Positions 46,244-56,956 of a stretch of 64,000 nucleotides of DNA are shown piece after piece. The stretch's first letter is position 1, and each line of letters opens with the position of its first letter. The notes beneath the pieces were generated by a model that saw only the letters and a list, made by a program, of their open reading frames with translations, was not told where the DNA came from and ran no database searches. Position numbers and translations under genes: made by a program. This stretch comes from Thermotoga sp. Ku-13t (lineage in GTDB: Bacteria > Thermotogota > Thermotogae > Thermotogales > DSM-5069): NCBI RefSeq assembly GCF_011057685.1, contig NZ_LNFY01000001.1:1-64000 (forward strand), written 5' to 3'.

Positions 46244-47518
46244 TCAGAAGCTTATCTTGTTGATGTAAAGAGGAAACTTCTCGCAAAGCTGTTTGACCTG
46301 CATCTGGACCTCGCTCTGAACGGCATCTGGTATGGTACCTTCCTCGTCTGTTATGCTCGAAAGGACCCTGTATATGAGGCGCGCTATCTGTTTCATCTCG
46401 GCTTCTTTCATTCCCCTCGTGGTGACTGCCGGTGTGCCGATGCGTATACCGCTTGCCACGAAAGGCGGGCGCGTTTCGTTTGGAATGGTGTTCTTGTTCA
46501 CAGTTATTCCACAGCTTTCAAGGGCTTTTTCGGCAGCCTTTCCCGTCACGTTCAGTGGGGTCAGATCGACCAGCATGAGGTGCGTGTCCGTACCGTTCGA
46601 AACGATCCTCAAACCGAGCCTTGACAACTCTTCAGCGAGCGCTTTTGCGTTCACCACGATCTGTTTCTGGTATTCCACGAACCCGGGACTGAGCGCTTCT
46701 TTGAAGCACACGGCCTTCGCCGCGATCACGTGCATGAGAGGCCCACCTTGAGTTCCGGGAAAGACCCACTTGTTGATCTGCTTGTAAAGTTCTGCGTCGT
46801 TCGTCAGTATCAGCCCTCCCCTTGGGCCTCTGAGTGTTTTGTGCGTGGTGGAAGTCACGATGTGTGCGTATTCTGCAGGATTTGGGTAGAGTCCTGCCGC
46901 CACCAGACCTGCGAAATGTGCCATGTCGACGATCAGATAAGCCCCCACCTCGTCCGCGATCTCACGGAACTTCTTGAAATCTATGATCCGCGAATACGCA
47001 CTTCCGCCGGCCACGATGATCTTTGGCTTGTGCTCGAGCGCGAGTTTCCTGACCGCATCGTAGTCTATCGTTTCGGTTTTAGGATCCACTCCGTACTGAA
47101 CTACCCTAAAGAACTTTCCGGAAAAGTTAACATTCGCACCGTGCGTCAAATGTCCTCCGTGTGACAGGCTCATACCCATCAGCACGTCCCCGGGCTCGGC
47201 CACGGCGAGGTAAGCAGCCATGTTCGCCTGAGAACCTGAGTGAGGCTGAACGTTGGCGTACTTGACTTTGAACAGCTGTTTGGCCCTCTCTCTGGCGAGC
47301 TCTTCTGCTTTGTCGACCCATTCGCAGCCTCCGTAATAGCGCTTTCCGGGGTAACCTTCCGCGTACTTGTTTGTCAGCACGCTGCCCATAGCTTCCATCA
47401 CGGCCGGTGAGACGAAGTTTTCGGATGCGATCAATTCCAGACCGTACTCCTGTCTCTTCAGTTCGTTCACGATCACTTCGTATATTTCAGGATCGACGAG
47501 CTTAACGTGTTCCCACAT
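46244..47518 (-). CDS. glyA: Serine hydroxymethyltransferase
   Basis: A 424-residue PLP enzyme that interconverts serine and glycine with tetrahydrofolate. Text includes [55 protein letters not shown] and [12 protein letters not shown] with the PLP Lys. It is the last of the ogg-gltX-cysS-glyA group, 3 bases downstream of cysS. Confidence 0.97.
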   Translation of the reverse strand: MWEHVKLVDPEIYEVIVNELKRQEYGLELIASENFVSPAVMEAMGSVLTNKYAEGYPGKRYYGGCEWVDKAEELARERAKQLFKVKYANVQPHSGSQANMAAYLAVAEPGDVLMGMSLSHGGHLTHGANVNFSGKFFRVVQYGVDPKTETIDYDAVRKLALEHKPKIIVAGGSAYSRIIDFKKFREIADEVGAYLIVDMAHFAGLVAAGLYPNPAEYAHIVTSTTHKTLRGPRGGLILTNDAELYKQINKWVFPGTQGGPLMHVIAAKAVCFKEALSPGFVEYQKQIVVNAKALAEELSRLGLRIVSNGTDTHLMLVDLTPLNVTGKAAEKALESCGITVNKNTIPNETRPPFVASGIRIGTPAVTTRGMKEAEMKQIARLIYRVLSSITDEEGTIPDAVQSEVQMQVKQLCEKFPLYINKISF

Positions 47519-47521
47519 CGT

Positions 47522-48919
47522 TCATACCTCCTTCAGAAAAGAATACGTTGAACCTTCGCGTGTATCGCGCACTTCGATCCCAAGACTCTTCAATCTGTCC
47601 CTTATCGAGTCAGCAAGATCGTAAAGTTTTCGTTCCCGCAGTTCTTTACGCACGTCCAGGATCAGTCGCACGAACGGATCCAGCTCTGTTTCTTGAGACT
47701 GCGCCCCGGCTTCGAACAATCCAAGCACAGAACAGAATTCTCTCCGCAACAAATGGTAAGTTTTCAGCGCTTTCTCCTCGTTTGCCTCACTCATGAACTT
47801 GTTCAGTTCCCCTACGAGCTCGAAGATCTGTGCCACAGCCTTGGGAGTGTTGAAATCGTCATCGAGCGCTTCGACGAACTTCTGTCTCTGCTCGCTCATC
47901 CACGCGTCGCTTTTGGGTACGGGAATGCTGGAAAACCTCGATTCGAAATTCCTGAAACTTTCCGCAATCCTTCTGGCAGCCTTCGCACTCGCTTCGAGGG
48001 CCTCGATGGAGAAGTCTATGGGGCTCCTGTAATGTTTCGACAGAAAGTAGAGTTTCAGTCCATCCGCCCCGAACTTTTTCAGAGCTTCTCTAAGGATGAA
48101 TATGTTGCCCAGAGATTTGCTCATCTTGTCACCGGAAACACGAACCAGAGCGTTGTGGAGCCAGTAACGAACGAACGGTTTTCCCGTTAAAGCTTCACTC
48201 TGAGCCTTCTCGTTTTCGTGGTGCGGAAAGATGAGATCCTCTCCGCCCGCGTGGATGTCGAGCGTGGAACCGAGAAGTTTTGTAGACATGATCGTGCACT
48301 CTATGTGCCAGCCCGGTCTTCCCTTGCCCCACGGACTGTCCCAGGAAGGTTCACCGGATTTTGCCGCCTTCCAGAGCGCAAAGTCCAGAGGGAATCTTTT
48401 TTTCTCGCTCACCTCGACGCGCGCGCCGGCGATCATCTCGTCCAGGCTCCTGTGGGAAAGTTCCCCGTATTTTGGAAAACTTTTCACGTCGAAATACACA
48501 TCCCCGTCCACAACGTACGCGTGTCCTTTCCTTACCAACTGCTCTATGGCGTTCACGATCTCCGGCACGAAGTCGGACGTCTTCGGAGCAAAGTTTGGAG
48601 CTCTGACACCGAGCGCGCTCGCGTCCCTCCAGTATTCCTGAATGAAGGCCTCTGCCACGTCTTTGAAGTCGACGTTCCATTCATTCGCACGGTTTATGAT
48701 CTTGTCATCGATGTCCGTGAAGTTTTGAACCATGATCACCCGGTAGCCTCTGTATTCGAAATACCTCCTGAGGGCGTCGAAGACGATCATGGGCCTCGCA
48801 TTACCCACGTGTATGAGTCCGTAGACTGTGGGCCCGCACACGTACATCCGCACAACGCCAGGTTCGAGAGTTTCAAGCTTTTCAAGGCGGCCACTCAACG
48901 TGTTTTTCAAAAACATCAT
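47522..48919 (-). CDS. cysS: Cysteinyl-tRNA synthetase
   Basis: A 465-residue class I synthetase with the HIGH motif in [10 protein letters not shown], the zinc-site text YVCGPTVYG and [21 protein letters not shown] and KMSKS in [11 protein letters not shown]. The ATG overlaps the gltX stop (ATGA). A second ATG directly follows. Confidence 0.97.
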   Translation of the reverse strand: MMFLKNTLSGRLEKLETLEPGVVRMYVCGPTVYGLIHVGNARPMIVFDALRRYFEYRGYRVIMVQNFTDIDDKIINRANEWNVDFKDVAEAFIQEYWRDASALGVRAPNFAPKTSDFVPEIVNAIEQLVRKGHAYVVDGDVYFDVKSFPKYGELSHRSLDEMIAGARVEVSEKKRFPLDFALWKAAKSGEPSWDSPWGKGRPGWHIECTIMSTKLLGSTLDIHAGGEDLIFPHHENEKAQSEALTGKPFVRYWLHNALVRVSGDKMSKSLGNIFILREALKKFGADGLKLYFLSKHYRSPIDFSIEALEASAKAARRIAESFRNFESRFSSIPVPKSDAWMSEQRQKFVEALDDDFNTPKAVAQIFELVGELNKFMSEANEEKALKTYHLLRREFCSVLGLFEAGAQSQETELDPFVRLILDVRKELRERKLYDLADSIRDRLKSLGIEVRDTREGSTYSFLKEV

Positions 48920-50334
48920 TCTACCCCCAGTGCCTTCTTGATTCTCAGCGCCGTTTCGGCCGGTCCGAGCAGAGTAACGATGTCCACCAGTTCGGGTCCT
49001 TCACTCTTACCCGTGAGGGCCTTTCTCAAATTCATGTAGAAATCCTTTGCGTTCAGCTTCGACGTTTTCACCACTTCGCGGAACACGTTGACCAGCTGCT
49101 CCTTGGTCAAATCGTTCTCCTGCTGCAACCTTGAGGCGCATTCCAGCAGACCTTTTCGTATGGGCTCATCCACTTGTAGTGAGACGTTGGGCTTGATGAA
49201 GAAGAAATCTGCCAGGTCTGTGATTTCTTCGAGAGAATGCATGCGATCTCTGATGCACAGAAAAACGTGCTTCAACCACTCTTTGTTTTTGTAAGTCCAT
49301 CCTCTCGATTCGATGTACGGGATGAGTGAGTCCACAATCTTTTCAGGTTCTACCTTTCTTATGTAGTACCCATTCATCCATCTGAGTTTGCCGGGGTCGA
49401 ATATGGCTGGATTCTTGCTCACACGGTCCAGGGAGAATTTCTCGATCATTTCTTCCACGGACATGATTTCATGGGCATCGGGTGGAGACCAGCCGAGCAG
49501 GGCAAGGTAGTTCACCAGCGCTTCCGGTAAGTACCCTCTGGCTCTGAACTCTTCCACGGAGGTGGCACCGTGCCGTTTGCTGAGCTTCTTACCGTCCGGT
49601 CCGAGGATCATCGACACGTGTCCTATCTGAGGCGGCTCGACTCCAAACGCTTCGTAAATGGCAAGCTGCTTGACCGTGTTCGGCAGATGATCGTCTCCCC
49701 TTATCACGTGTGTGATCCTCATGAGCATGTCGTCAACGACGCACGCGAAGTTGTAGGTGGGCATGCCGTTACTCCTCAGCAGTGCAAAATCGCCCACCGA
49801 ACCTTCGCCGAACACGACCTGACCCTTTATTAGATCGTTGTGAACGATCGTTTTCCTCGGCATCGAGAAGTAGATGGCTGGTTGCAGGCCTTTCTCTTCG
49901 TACTCTCTTATCCTCTCTCTTGTGGCGAACTGTTCGAACATCTCTCTGGTGTAGTGAGGCGGCAAGTTCTTGCTCAGCAGTTCCTCTCTGAGTTTTTCTA
50001 TCTCTTCGGGATACGCATAAACTTTGTACGCCTTGTCCTCTCTGACCAGCTTTTCAGCGTACTCTCTGTAGATGTGGAGTCTCTCGCTCTGTCTGTACGG
50101 ACCGTACGGTCCACCCACGTCAGGGCCTTCGTCCCAATGAATGCCGAGCCAGCGGAGTGATTCCATCAGTTTCTCTTCGAAAATGCGTTCCGAACGGGCT
50201 AAGTCTGTGTCTTCAATCCTTAGAACGAAGACGCCGTTGAAGCGCCTCGCGAACAGGTAGTTGAAAAGCGCCGTTCGTGCTCCACCAACGTGCAAAAAAC
50301 CTGTAGGACTCGGTGCGAACCTGACTCTCACCAT
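48916..50334 (-). CDS. gltX: Glutamyl-tRNA synthetase
   Basis: A 472-residue class I synthetase: HIGH motif in [21 protein letters not shown] and [10 protein letters not shown]. The C-terminal anticodon-binding region is helical as in bacterial GluRS. Together with GatAB in this window it is expected to be non-discriminating and to make Glu-tRNAGln, although some Thermotogota carry two GltX copies. It overlaps cysS by 4 bases. Confidence 0.96.
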   Translation of the reverse strand: MVRVRFAPSPTGFLHVGGARTALFNYLFARRFNGVFVLRIEDTDLARSERIFEEKLMESLRWLGIHWDEGPDVGGPYGPYRQSERLHIYREYAEKLVREDKAYKVYAYPEEIEKLREELLSKNLPPHYTREMFEQFATRERIREYEEKGLQPAIYFSMPRKTIVHNDLIKGQVVFGEGSVGDFALLRSNGMPTYNFACVVDDMLMRITHVIRGDDHLPNTVKQLAIYEAFGVEPPQIGHVSMILGPDGKKLSKRHGATSVEEFRARGYLPEALVNYLALLGWSPPDAHEIMSVEEMIEKFSLDRVSKNPAIFDPGKLRWMNGYYIRKVEPEKIVDSLIPYIESRGWTYKNKEWLKHVFLCIRDRMHSLEEITDLADFFFIKPNVSLQVDEPIRKGLLECASRLQQENDLTKEQLVNVFREVVKTSKLNAKDFYMNLRKALTGKSEGPELVDIVTLLGPAETALRIKKALGVE

Positions 50335-50346
50335 GCTTTTTTCCTC

Positions 50347-50967
50347 CTATTTCTCAACGGTTCTCTTGACGAAGTACCAGAGGTACAGATCGAACTTACC
50401 CAATGTTTCACCGAAAACCTCAGCCTCGTGTTTCAACAAAGATTCTAACTGCAGATACCTCTGTTTCGTGAGGCTCGATGGCAACGAAGCTATCAAGCCG
50501 TACTCGAGCATAAGTGAAAGCACGTGCCTGTCGAGTATGGCCAGTTCTTCGATTCCCACGTTCCTCAGAAAATGGCTCGCCTCTTTGTATCCTATTCCAA
50601 CCACATTCTTCACGAGCCATTCGCGCGCCTGTATTGCATCTAAAGAGAGCAAAGGTCTCAGCTTGCCTAGGACCCATCTGTTCCTCACTATGTAAGAGGA
50701 ACGGGCTTTTGGATAGCGATGGTGCAGTCTGGTCAGCATCTCTGTCAGCTCTTCTTCGCTCATCGTGATGAAACCGTCTCCGATCAGCTTCTGAGCTTTA
50801 ATGCCTCCGCTCGCGCTCCAGTTGGCCGTGAGTATGCAGAAACACAGCTCGCTATAGAGCTGTTCTTCAGTTCCTTTCTCGCCCAGTTCTTTGAATTGTT
50901 TAAAGCGTTCCTCGACGAGCGGTTTGGCCTCTTGTCTGATCGATTCTAAGGCTTGAGCGAGTCTTAT
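50347..50967 (-). CDS. ogg: 8-oxoguanine DNA glycosylase/AP lyase (Ogg2), AUA start proposed
   Basis: A base-excision repair enzyme of about 206 residues. The HhH-GPD core reads VVGIGYKEASHFLRNVGIEELAILDRHVL, with the catalytic Lys of GYKEAS and the Asp of LDRHV, as in Thermotogota Ogg2. The conserved part starts at about RLAQALESIRQEAKPLVE. No ATG, GTG or TTG is found there in frame: the nearest is ATG 51000, which lies across a TATAAT box and upstream of GGAGG (50977-50981). ATA 50965-50967 stands 9 bases after that ribosome site and is taken as the start. gltX begins 13 bases later. The alternative start at 51000 would add 11 residues. Confidence 0.85.
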   Translation of the reverse strand: MRLAQALESIRQEAKPLVEERFKQFKELGEKGTEEQLYSELCFCILTANWSASGGIKAQKLIGDGFITMSEEELTEMLTRLHHRYPKARSSYIVRNRWVLGKLRPLLSLDAIQAREWLVKNVVGIGYKEASHFLRNVGIEELAILDRHVLSLMLEYGLIASLPSSLTKQRYLQLESLLKHEAEVFGETLGKFDLYLWYFVKRTVEK

Positions 50968-50988
50968 CGCAACACACCTCCAGCTTTC

Positions 50989-50994
50989 ATTATA
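50989..50994 (-). promoter_or_regulatory. -10 box of the ogg-gltX-cysS-glyA transcript
   Basis: TATAAT on the minus strand, 21 bases before the proposed ATA start; no good -35 is visible. Transcripts starting near 50982 would carry the GGAGG ribosome site at their very beginning. Confidence 0.55.
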
Positions 50995-51122
50995 GAACAT
51001 CTCCGAATCGGATTCTCATGCGCGGCGTCGTACAGTTGATGTGCGCCGGTGGACAGAGTTGAGAGTGTTACCAACTTTTGAGGCGAAGCGTTCGTTTATC
51101 GAGTGAAGTATCTTTACATTTT

Positions 51123-51170
51123 AATGCAATGAGCATTTGAAAGGCTCGGAGTGGATGAAGGTGTTATAAT
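51123..51170 (+). promoter_or_regulatory. Palindrome and -10 box upstream of fur
   Basis: AATGC-AATGA-GCATT (51123-51137) is a perfect 5-bp-arm palindrome with a few extra matching bases outside, a candidate Fur or PerR autoregulation site. TATAAT at 51165-51170 is 19 bases before the ATG. No good -35 spacing was seen. The rest of 51001-51122 holds nothing recognised. Confidence 0.5.
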
Positions 51171-51188
51171 TCTTCAGGAGGTTGTCGA

Positions 51189-51584
51189 ATGACGATAAGT
51201 CAAATTGCGGAGATGCTCAGAAGTAAAGGTTTGAAAGTTACACCACAGAGAGTCGAGGTCATAAGGTTTCTGCAAGCGCACAGAATCCATCCGACGGCAC
51301 AGCAGATATACGAGCACGTCCTGCGCAAAGTCGGCAGCGTTTCTTTCACAACGATCTACAACACCCTGCGTGTGCTCGAACAGATGGGTGAGGTGAGAAA
51401 GATACCCATCAACGACACAACGACCGTGTACGACGTCAACACCTCGGATCACGGTCATTTCGTCTGTGAGGTCTGTGGAAATATCTACGACATACCTTAC
51501 GAAGCTTCGTTCCGCGTCCCGGGTGAAGTCAGAAGGACTGAACTCATAGTCTACGGCGTTTGCGAAAAGTGCTCTTCTCAGTGA
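51189..51584 (+). CDS. Fur-family transcriptional regulator
   Basis: A 131-residue metalloregulator: winged helix (residues 1-80, LKVTPQRVEVIRFL, SFTTIYNTLRVLEQMGEV) and a dimerisation domain with HGHFVCEVCGNIYDI and the C-terminal CEKC. Both CxxC pairs for structural zinc are present and the HxHFxC text fits the PerR/Fur group. The metal sensed (iron, manganese/peroxide or zinc) is not clear. The stop is 2 bases from the convergent infB stop. Confidence 0.93.
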   Translation: MTISQIAEMLRSKGLKVTPQRVEVIRFLQAHRIHPTAQQIYEHVLRKVGSVSFTTIYNTLRVLEQMGEVRKIPINDTTTVYDVNTSDHGHFVCEVCGNIYDIPYEASFRVPGEVRRTELIVYGVCEKCSSQ

Positions 51585-51586
51585 GT

Positions 51587-53605
51587 TCAGAGAGTCCGCT
51601 TGACCTCTCTGAGCTGGTAGAATTCCAATTCGTCTCCTTCCTGAAAGTCTAATCTGTTCTTGAACTTTATGCCACATTCCTGTGGTGCTTCAACTTGACT
51701 GACATCTTCTTTGAAGTGCTTGAGGTTCTCTATTTCGTCTGTGAACAGCAGGACACCGTTTCTGTACACCCGGACTCTGCTGTCGCGTGTGACTTTTCCT
51801 TCGAGCATTTGAACGCCTGCGACCTTGCCCACTTTCTTTATATCGAAGACCTTCTTGATCTCACCCCGGCCAACGAGTTCCTCAACGATCTGTGGTTTCA
51901 GCATGCCTTCCATCGCAAGTTTGAGGCTCTCGATCAAATCGTATATGACCTCGTAGGTCTTCACCTGAACGCCTTCCGCCTCGGCTGCCTTTCTCGCCTG
52001 TGGCTCCACTTTCACTCTGAATCCGATGACGATACCATCACAGGTGGAAGCAAGCATAATGTCACTCTCAGTAACGGGACCGACGGCCGCGTGAACGACA
52101 CTCACCTTTATTTCATCTGACCTCAATGATTCAACCGCACTCTGAACTGCGCTCAAGGAACCTAAGGTGTCCGCCTTCAGGATCAAGTTGAGCTCTTTTT
52201 TCTCCTTCTCTTCCATCATTTTCAAGAGTTCTTCCAGGGTCATTTTTCTTCTGGTCCGTCTCTCTTTCTCGACACGCGCTTTGATCTCTTCGCTCACCTG
52301 GCGGGCTGTTTCAAGGTCCTCCACGCTGTAAATCGTGTAACGCAGATCGGGCAATTCCTCGAATCCGACGATCATAACCGGCTGGGAAGGTTCAGCACTC
52401 TTGATGTGCTTACCCTTGTCATCGATCAGGGCTCGGACCTTCGCATATATGGGACCTGAGACCACGTAATCGCCGACTTTCAGAATTCCATCTTTTACTA
52501 TCACGTTTGCAACTGGTCCCAGTCCACGCTCAACCTTCGATTCTATGACGACGCACCTCGCGGGTCCTTTTGGATAGCACTTTATTTCCTTCAGTTCCGC
52601 TAAGAGCAGTATCATTTCGAGCAGCTCATCGATGCCCTGTCCGGTTCTCGCGGATATGGGGACAACGATCGTATCCCCACCCCAGTCCTCTGGAACCAGG
52701 TTCAATTTTGATACGAGCTGCTGCTTCGTAGCTTCGACGTTTGCGTTCGGCTTGTCTATCTTGTTTATCGCCACTATGACGGGCACGTTCGCTGCCTTTG
52801 CGTGGTTGTAAGCCTCGATGGTTTGAGGCATAACACCGTCGTCCGCTGCCACGACCAGTACGACTATGTCCGTTGCCTGAGCACCCCTGGCCCTCATCTC
52901 TGTGAACAGCTCGTGACCGGGCGTGTCGATGAAGGTTATTTTCTTGCCGTTGTAACTGACTTGGTACGCGCCTATCGACTGGGTTATTCCTCCGGCTTCT
53001 TGCTCGGCTATGCGGGTTTTCCTTATTCTGTCCAGGAGCGTTGTCTTGCCGTGGTCCACGTGTCCCATGACAGTTACGACCGGTGGTCTCTGAACGAGTT
53101 CATTCGCGTGCTTGGTGTACAACTCTTCGAAGTATTTCTCTATCTGTTGGAGTTTGCTGATGGACACCTCTGCCTGCTCCGTTTTCTCCTCCCGCAGTAT
53201 CTTCAGTTTGTAACCGTACATCTTCGCGATTTCCCTCGCCGTTTTTTCGTCCAGTTTCTGGTTGGGCTTGAGCACCACACCTTTCATGAACATGTCCTCA
53301 ATCACTTTGTTCAAAGGCACGCCTATCTTCAACACGAGCGTGTTGAGCTGGAGCTCTTCCTCCTTCAGGGTGACTTCTTCTCTGACCTCTTCCTCTATCT
53401 CCTCTTCCTTTTTTGTCTTCGCAACGGGTTTGGATTTTTCCACATCTTCCTCTTCAAAAAGTTCGAGCAAGAGCTTGACTGTCTCTTCATCTATGTAACT
53501 CATGTGGTTCTTCACATCGAGTCCGAGCTCCTCAAGCTCCTGGAGGAGGTCTTTGGCAGACATATTCAACTTCTTCGCGAGTTCATAGACTCTCAACCTT
53601 GGCAC
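51587..53605 (-). CDS. infB: Translation initiation factor IF-2
   Basis: About 672 residues. An N-terminal IF2 domain ([25 protein letters not shown]), a charged linker (EE/KK repeats, about 60-105), the G domain with [15 protein letters not shown] (G1), DTPGHE (G3) and NKIDKP (G4), then the beta-barrel and C-terminal tRNA-binding domains. GTG 53603-53605 (PRLRVYELA) is favoured as it follows AAGGGG by 8 bases; an in-frame GTG is 9 bases earlier. It stands outside the usual nusA-infB context. It loads fMet-tRNA on the 30S subunit. Confidence 0.96.
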   Translation of the reverse strand: MPRLRVYELAKKLNMSAKDLLQELEELGLDVKNHMSYIDEETVKLLLELFEEEDVEKSKPVAKTKKEEEIEEEVREEVTLKEEELQLNTLVLKIGVPLNKVIEDMFMKGVVLKPNQKLDEKTAREIAKMYGYKLKILREEKTEQAEVSISKLQQIEKYFEELYTKHANELVQRPPVVTVMGHVDHGKTTLLDRIRKTRIAEQEAGGITQSIGAYQVSYNGKKITFIDTPGHELFTEMRARGAQATDIVVLVVAADDGVMPQTIEAYNHAKAANVPVIVAINKIDKPNANVEATKQQLVSKLNLVPEDWGGDTIVVPISARTGQGIDELLEMILLLAELKEIKCYPKGPARCVVIESKVERGLGPVANVIVKDGILKVGDYVVSGPIYAKVRALIDDKGKHIKSAEPSQPVMIVGFEELPDLRYTIYSVEDLETARQVSEEIKARVEKERRTRRKMTLEELLKMMEEKEKKELNLILKADTLGSLSAVQSAVESLRSDEIKVSVVHAAVGPVTESDIMLASTCDGIVIGFRVKVEPQARKAAEAEGVQVKTYEVIYDLIESLKLAMEGMLKPQIVEELVGRGEIKKVFDIKKVGKVAGVQMLEGKVTRDSRVRVYRNGVLLFTDEIENLKHFKEDVSQVEAPQECGIKFKNRLDFQEGDELEFYQLREVKRTL

Positions 53606-53658
53606 TCGTATCACCCCTTTAAGCCTTATATATTTTACAGCACAGCAGTGGAAAACGT

Positions 53659-53674
53659 ATCCTCTTCAGAGGAT
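53659..53674. promoter_or_regulatory. Palindrome between infB and the SIS-domain gene
   Basis: ATCCTCT-TC-AGAGGAT (7-bp arms, 2-base centre) lies between the divergent genes. A TAAAAT/TATATA-rich stretch stands closer to infB. It may bind a regulator of either gene, or simply fold in RNA. Confidence 0.4.
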
Positions 53675-53781
53675 CGTAATCAAGGACGCATCTGTTTAAA
53701 ATATGTGAATGTCGTGGTCTTCCTGGAAGCGTCTTCCACAGGAACACTTTTCTGTGTGCTTTCATCGGAACGGTCCCACTG

Positions 53782-53790
53782 TGGTATAAA
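53782..53790 (+). promoter_or_regulatory. Extended -10 element upstream of the SIS-domain gene
   Basis: TGGTATAAA, an extended -10 (TG-N-TATAAA), about 37 bases before ATG 53827. No clear -35 is present. A GAGGAGG ribosome site follows at about 53811-53817. Confidence 0.5.
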
Positions 53791-53826
53791 ATGGTAGGAC
53801 ATAGTGACAGAGGAGGTTCGATGTGA

Positions 53827-54831
53827 ATGTCAATTTTTGCGCAGGATTTCTCCGAGCAACCCAGGGCAGTGAAGGAACTGCTCACGTTCGCCGAGGAGAT
53901 CAAAAGAAAAGCGGCCTTCCTTCAACCGAGGAATGTTCTTTTACTGGGCATGGGAGCCTCCTATTATGCGGGACTGTACGCTACAGTCTACGCGAACACC
54001 ACGGGAATGAACTGCAGGTGCGAGGAGCTTTCCGAAGTCATCTGGTACTGGAGTGAGAACTCTTTCGATCTTTACGACACCCTCGTTTTGGTGTCACAAT
54101 CTGGTGAAACCGCAGAACTAAAGAAGCTCGTTGAAAAGTATCCGAAGATTCGAAAAAAATCTATTCTCGTGACCAACAATCCTAACAGTTCCGTGGCAAA
54201 GGTTCTTGGTGAAGATAGAGTGTTTGTGATCCACGCCGGACAGGAGAGGGCCATGGGCTCTACCAAAACGTTCGTGAACTGCATTGTGACGCTTTTGCTC
54301 ATATTTTCTCAGTGGGCAGGAAGGTCTTTGAATCTTGGTGGACTGGATGATCATCTTGAAAATGCGCTCGCAGTTAACATCCATGACTACGTTGAAAGTG
54401 TCGCGGCGAACGGACAGCTCGTTCTGGTGGGACGAGGTTTCTCCGTACCGATACTCCGCATGGCGCAGCTCACCCTGGCGGAAGTTGCCAGGTTCAACTG
54501 CTCGTGGTACAGCGGTGGAGGTTTTCGCCACGGTGCGATGGAGTTGATGGCAGGAGGAGTCATTTCAACGCTCGTCCATGTTGAGGGAAAAACATCCCAG
54601 ATCATGGCAAGGTTCATCCAGGAACTGTCCCGCTTCGATGGGTTGTGGCTGATAAGCAACGTCGAAACGTCCGTACCGCGGTGCGTGCGCCTCAGGGAGG
54701 GACTGTCCGAGGAACTGGCACCAATTCCCGCGATCGTTGTTTTCCAGAGGCTCGCGGATGAACTGGCTCGAAGGAGAGGTTATCCGAGCGGAGTTGGCAT
54801 GATCGCGACCAAAGTCACGAGCGAAGAATAA
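53827..54831 (+). CDS. SIS-domain sugar isomerase/deaminase (NagB-II/GlmS-C-like)
   Basis: A 334-residue protein of two SIS domains resembling the isomerase half of GlmS without a glutaminase domain. Text: LLGMGASYYAGLYATVYA, VSQSGETAELKKLVEKY, GQERAMGSTKTF, GRGFSVPILRMAQLTLAEVA, and FRHGAMELM. These residues are those that hold the phosphosugar. Relatives in Thermotogota are glucosamine-6-phosphate deaminases of the NagB-II type, which is the likely role; fructoselysine deglycases and AgaS are alternatives. Its 3' end overlaps the convergent radical SAM gene by 17 bases. Confidence 0.85.
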   Translation: MSIFAQDFSEQPRAVKELLTFAEEIKRKAAFLQPRNVLLLGMGASYYAGLYATVYANTTGMNCRCEELSEVIWYWSENSFDLYDTLVLVSQSGETAELKKLVEKYPKIRKKSILVTNNPNSSVAKVLGEDRVFVIHAGQERAMGSTKTFVNCIVTLLLIFSQWAGRSLNLGGLDDHLENALAVNIHDYVESVAANGQLVLVGRGFSVPILRMAQLTLAEVARFNCSWYSGGGFRHGAMELMAGGVISTLVHVEGKTSQIMARFIQELSRFDGLWLISNVETSVPRCVRLREGLSEELAPIPAIVVFQRLADELARRRGYPSGVGMIATKVTSEE

Positions 54832-56173
54832 GGGTTTTTCCATGCACCAGGTCTTTGAGCTTCTGTACCGTTGCTGCGTCCATGCCTGCCTTCCACCAGT
54901 AAGGTAAGACCGTGTTGTTCAGTAGCAGAGGATCAACGTCCGATGGCAGCATTCCTGAACGTGTCAACTCGATCCAGTCTCTCGTACCAGGAATGGGTGT
55001 GTATTCGTTCAGGGAAACCGAGATGGATGCCTTCTTGCAGACTTCTATCGCGGTCAACACATCCTGCACCGTTTGGTCGGGTATGTTGACCATGATGTAG
55101 GCTTGAATCTCGTTCGATGTGAAACCTGCGTTTCTCAGCAATTCTGCTGCTCTTAAAATGTCTTCATCGTACACCTTCCCACCGGTCCTGACCTGCAACG
55201 GACCGGAGGTTTCGTATCCGAGTTTGATGGTGACAAAATTCGCTCGCTTCAACAGCTGGGCAAGTTCTTCATCTATCAACCTCGCGTGTATTCCGTTGGG
55301 GAGGTGGTAGTTGACCCCAAGATCGAGCTCGATGAGTTCCCTCAGAAGGGGTTTGAAATGATTTTCTCTGTCTATGAGGGCGGCATCGTCGAAGAACACG
55401 ACATCTTTCACGTTGAACATGCGAACGTACTTCTGTATCATTTCGACGATCCTGTGAACACTTCTGTGCATCCATTTGCCGTACAGCTTTGGAGTCAGAC
55501 AGTAACTGCAATTGTACACGCATCCGAGTGACGTGAAGAAAACAAGATAACCCACCCTCCGGTACAGTTCGTACGCTGGATCGAACCTTTCGAACCAGTC
55601 ACTGAGATCCGCATCGAAATTTCCACCGAACAGTTCAGAGAGTAATTCGTTCAGTTTCGAGACGTCCTCGGTGTATATCACGTCGGCTCCACTGTGAAAT
55701 TTCGCGTGGTCCGGATAGATACGCGCGTACTTTCCTCCGAGCACCACCGGTACATTCGGGAACACGCTTTTGATGATCTCTATCGTTCGGCGAACACCGG
55801 GCCACCAGTAGGTCATGGAAGATGTCACGAAAAACGCATCTGGATTTTCGATCTGTTTCAGTCTGTGTACGAAAAACTCTTCGGGTGCCCCGTAACGCTT
55901 GTACTTCCTTGGGACAAAAGACAGTTCAGGCGGTTTCGAAATTTCCACGCTGTGGAACTTTCCTGTGCCGTACCGCTTGTCGGGCTTTGGCTTGACGAAC
56001 CTGGCAAGATCTGGATCGTGTCTGTTCAGAAGGTCTATGAGCACGACATCGAATCTGTAACTCAGCAGTACGGCTCCAACGTAGAGCAACCCGACAGGCT
56101 TGAGCCAGAAATCGTACGCGGCAAAATCGCAGATCCAGGGACTGATCAGAACGATCTTCTTTTTTCTTGCCAG
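54815..56173 (-). CDS. B12-binding-type radical SAM protein with no standard start codon
   Basis: An enzyme of up to 452 residues with a B12-type Rossmann domain (to about 170) and a radical SAM core holding canonical CX3CX2C in SLGCVYNCSYCLTP. No DxHxxG His is present, so cobalamin binding is doubtful. The conserved N-terminus IVLISPWICDFAAYDFWLKPVGLLYV is coded from 56155 on, but between the upstream in-frame stop (TAA, 56177-56179) and that point there is no ATG, GTG or TTG. CTG 56171-56173 or ATC 56153-56155 are the candidates; the first in-frame TTG (56087-56089) would lose 22 conserved residues. It overlaps coaX by 28 bases. The substrate is unknown. Confidence 0.8.
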   Translation of the reverse strand: MARKKKIVLISPWICDFAAYDFWLKPVGLLYVGAVLLSYRFDVVLIDLLNRHDPDLARFVKPKPDKRYGTGKFHSVEISKPPELSFVPRKYKRYGAPEEFFVHRLKQIENPDAFFVTSSMTYWWPGVRRTIEIIKSVFPNVPVVLGGKYARIYPDHAKFHSGADVIYTEDVSKLNELLSELFGGNFDADLSDWFERFDPAYELYRRVGYLVFFTSLGCVYNCSYCLTPKLYGKWMHRSVHRIVEMIQKYVRMFNVKDVVFFDDAALIDRENHFKPLLRELIELDLGVNYHLPNGIHARLIDEELAQLLKRANFVTIKLGYETSGPLQVRTGGKVYDEDILRAAELLRNAGFTSNEIQAYIMVNIPDQTVQDVLTAIEVCKKASISVSLNEYTPIPGTRDWIELTRSGMLPSDVDPLLLNNTVLPYWWKAGMDAATVQKLKDLVHGKTLILRS

Positions 56174-56910
56174 AACTTAAACATCCCCTTCAGTGTTAAA
56201 TCTAGGTCTAATACATCGTGCTCCACGAGCTTCTCCAGAACCTTACTCTGGCCACCCGTGAGAAACACCACGAATGGTTCTTTATAGTAAGCCTTTATCT
56301 CCTTCACCAGACCGTTCAGGGCATACGCGGTGCCTTTCACAACACCAATTCTAATGTTTTCTGAGGTGTCTTTCCCTACACAGTTCGTGGGTGCAAACAG
56401 ATCGACCTGGGGCAGCTTTGCGGTCTTCTCGAATAAGCTGTGGGCTGCGGTCATGAGACCGGGCATGATCACTCCACCTTCGTAATTACTGTCTTTCACC
56501 ACATCTATAGTGATCGCTGTTCCTGCGTCTATCACCAGCGAGTTGGGATGTTCTCGCACGACCGCGAAGACGTTTGCCACTCTGTCGGCACCTATTTCCG
56601 ATGGATTTTTCACGTTCCATTTCACTGTGGATACACCGTTTGCCTCCACCCATGTGCATTCTACTTTGAAATATTTCTCCACGAGCCTCTGAAAAACGTA
56701 GTTCAACGAAGGCACGACCGAGGCGATCACGGCACCCTGAAATTGTGGAATACCTCCGAGCTGTTTTTCGAGCAGAACTGATACCATCGCGAAGAGCTCG
56801 TCTTCTGTCTGAGATCTCTGTGTGGAAAACCTCCACTTGTGAAAGCTTGTACCATCCTTGCTGATGCCTGCCACCGTTTGTGTGTTCCCTATGTCGAAGA
56901 GAATGAGCAT
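56146..56910 (-). CDS. coaX: Type III pantothenate kinase
   Basis: About 254 residues; it phosphorylates pantothenate in CoA synthesis. The ASKHA motifs are present: LILFDIGNTQTVAGI (phosphate 1), SEIGADRVANVFA, VIDAGTAITIDVV (phosphate 2), GGVIMPGL and LTGGQS. ATG 56908-56910 with AGGTGGAGCG fits best; the frame is open further upstream, but that would run across the divergent promoter region. Confidence 0.95.
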   Translation of the reverse strand: MLILFDIGNTQTVAGISKDGTSFHKWRFSTQRSQTEDELFAMVSVLLEKQLGGIPQFQGAVIASVVPSLNYVFQRLVEKYFKVECTWVEANGVSTVKWNVKNPSEIGADRVANVFAVVREHPNSLVIDAGTAITIDVVKDSNYEGGVIMPGLMTAAHSLFEKTAKLPQVDLFAPTNCVGKDTSENIRIGVVKGTAYALNGLVKEIKAYYKEPFVVFLTGGQSKVLEKLVEHDVLDLDLTLKGMFKFWQEKRRSF

Positions 56911-56956
56911 CGCTCCACCTCCAACGGTTATATAATAAACGAAGGAGGTGCTTTGA
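56911..56956. promoter_or_regulatory. Divergent promoter region between coaX and the DUF554 gene
   Basis: TATAAT (56931-56936) points to the plus-strand gene and is followed within 8 bases by GGAGGTG (56944-56950). On the minus strand TATTAT/TATAT stretches face coaX. No clear -35 boxes. Confidence 0.45.

Noticed and set aside
52802-53797. Plus-strand frame of 331 codons opposite infB
   Set aside because: It mirrors the conserved G domain of IF-2 and the charged linker; no independent coding signal.
56146-56179. A -1 frameshift on the A-rich stretch joining coaX and the radical SAM frame
   Set aside because: The A AAA AAG heptamer is present, but its codon phase is that of the radical SAM frame and not of coaX, so the classical slip would not yield the fusion; overlapping genes with an unusual start is simpler.
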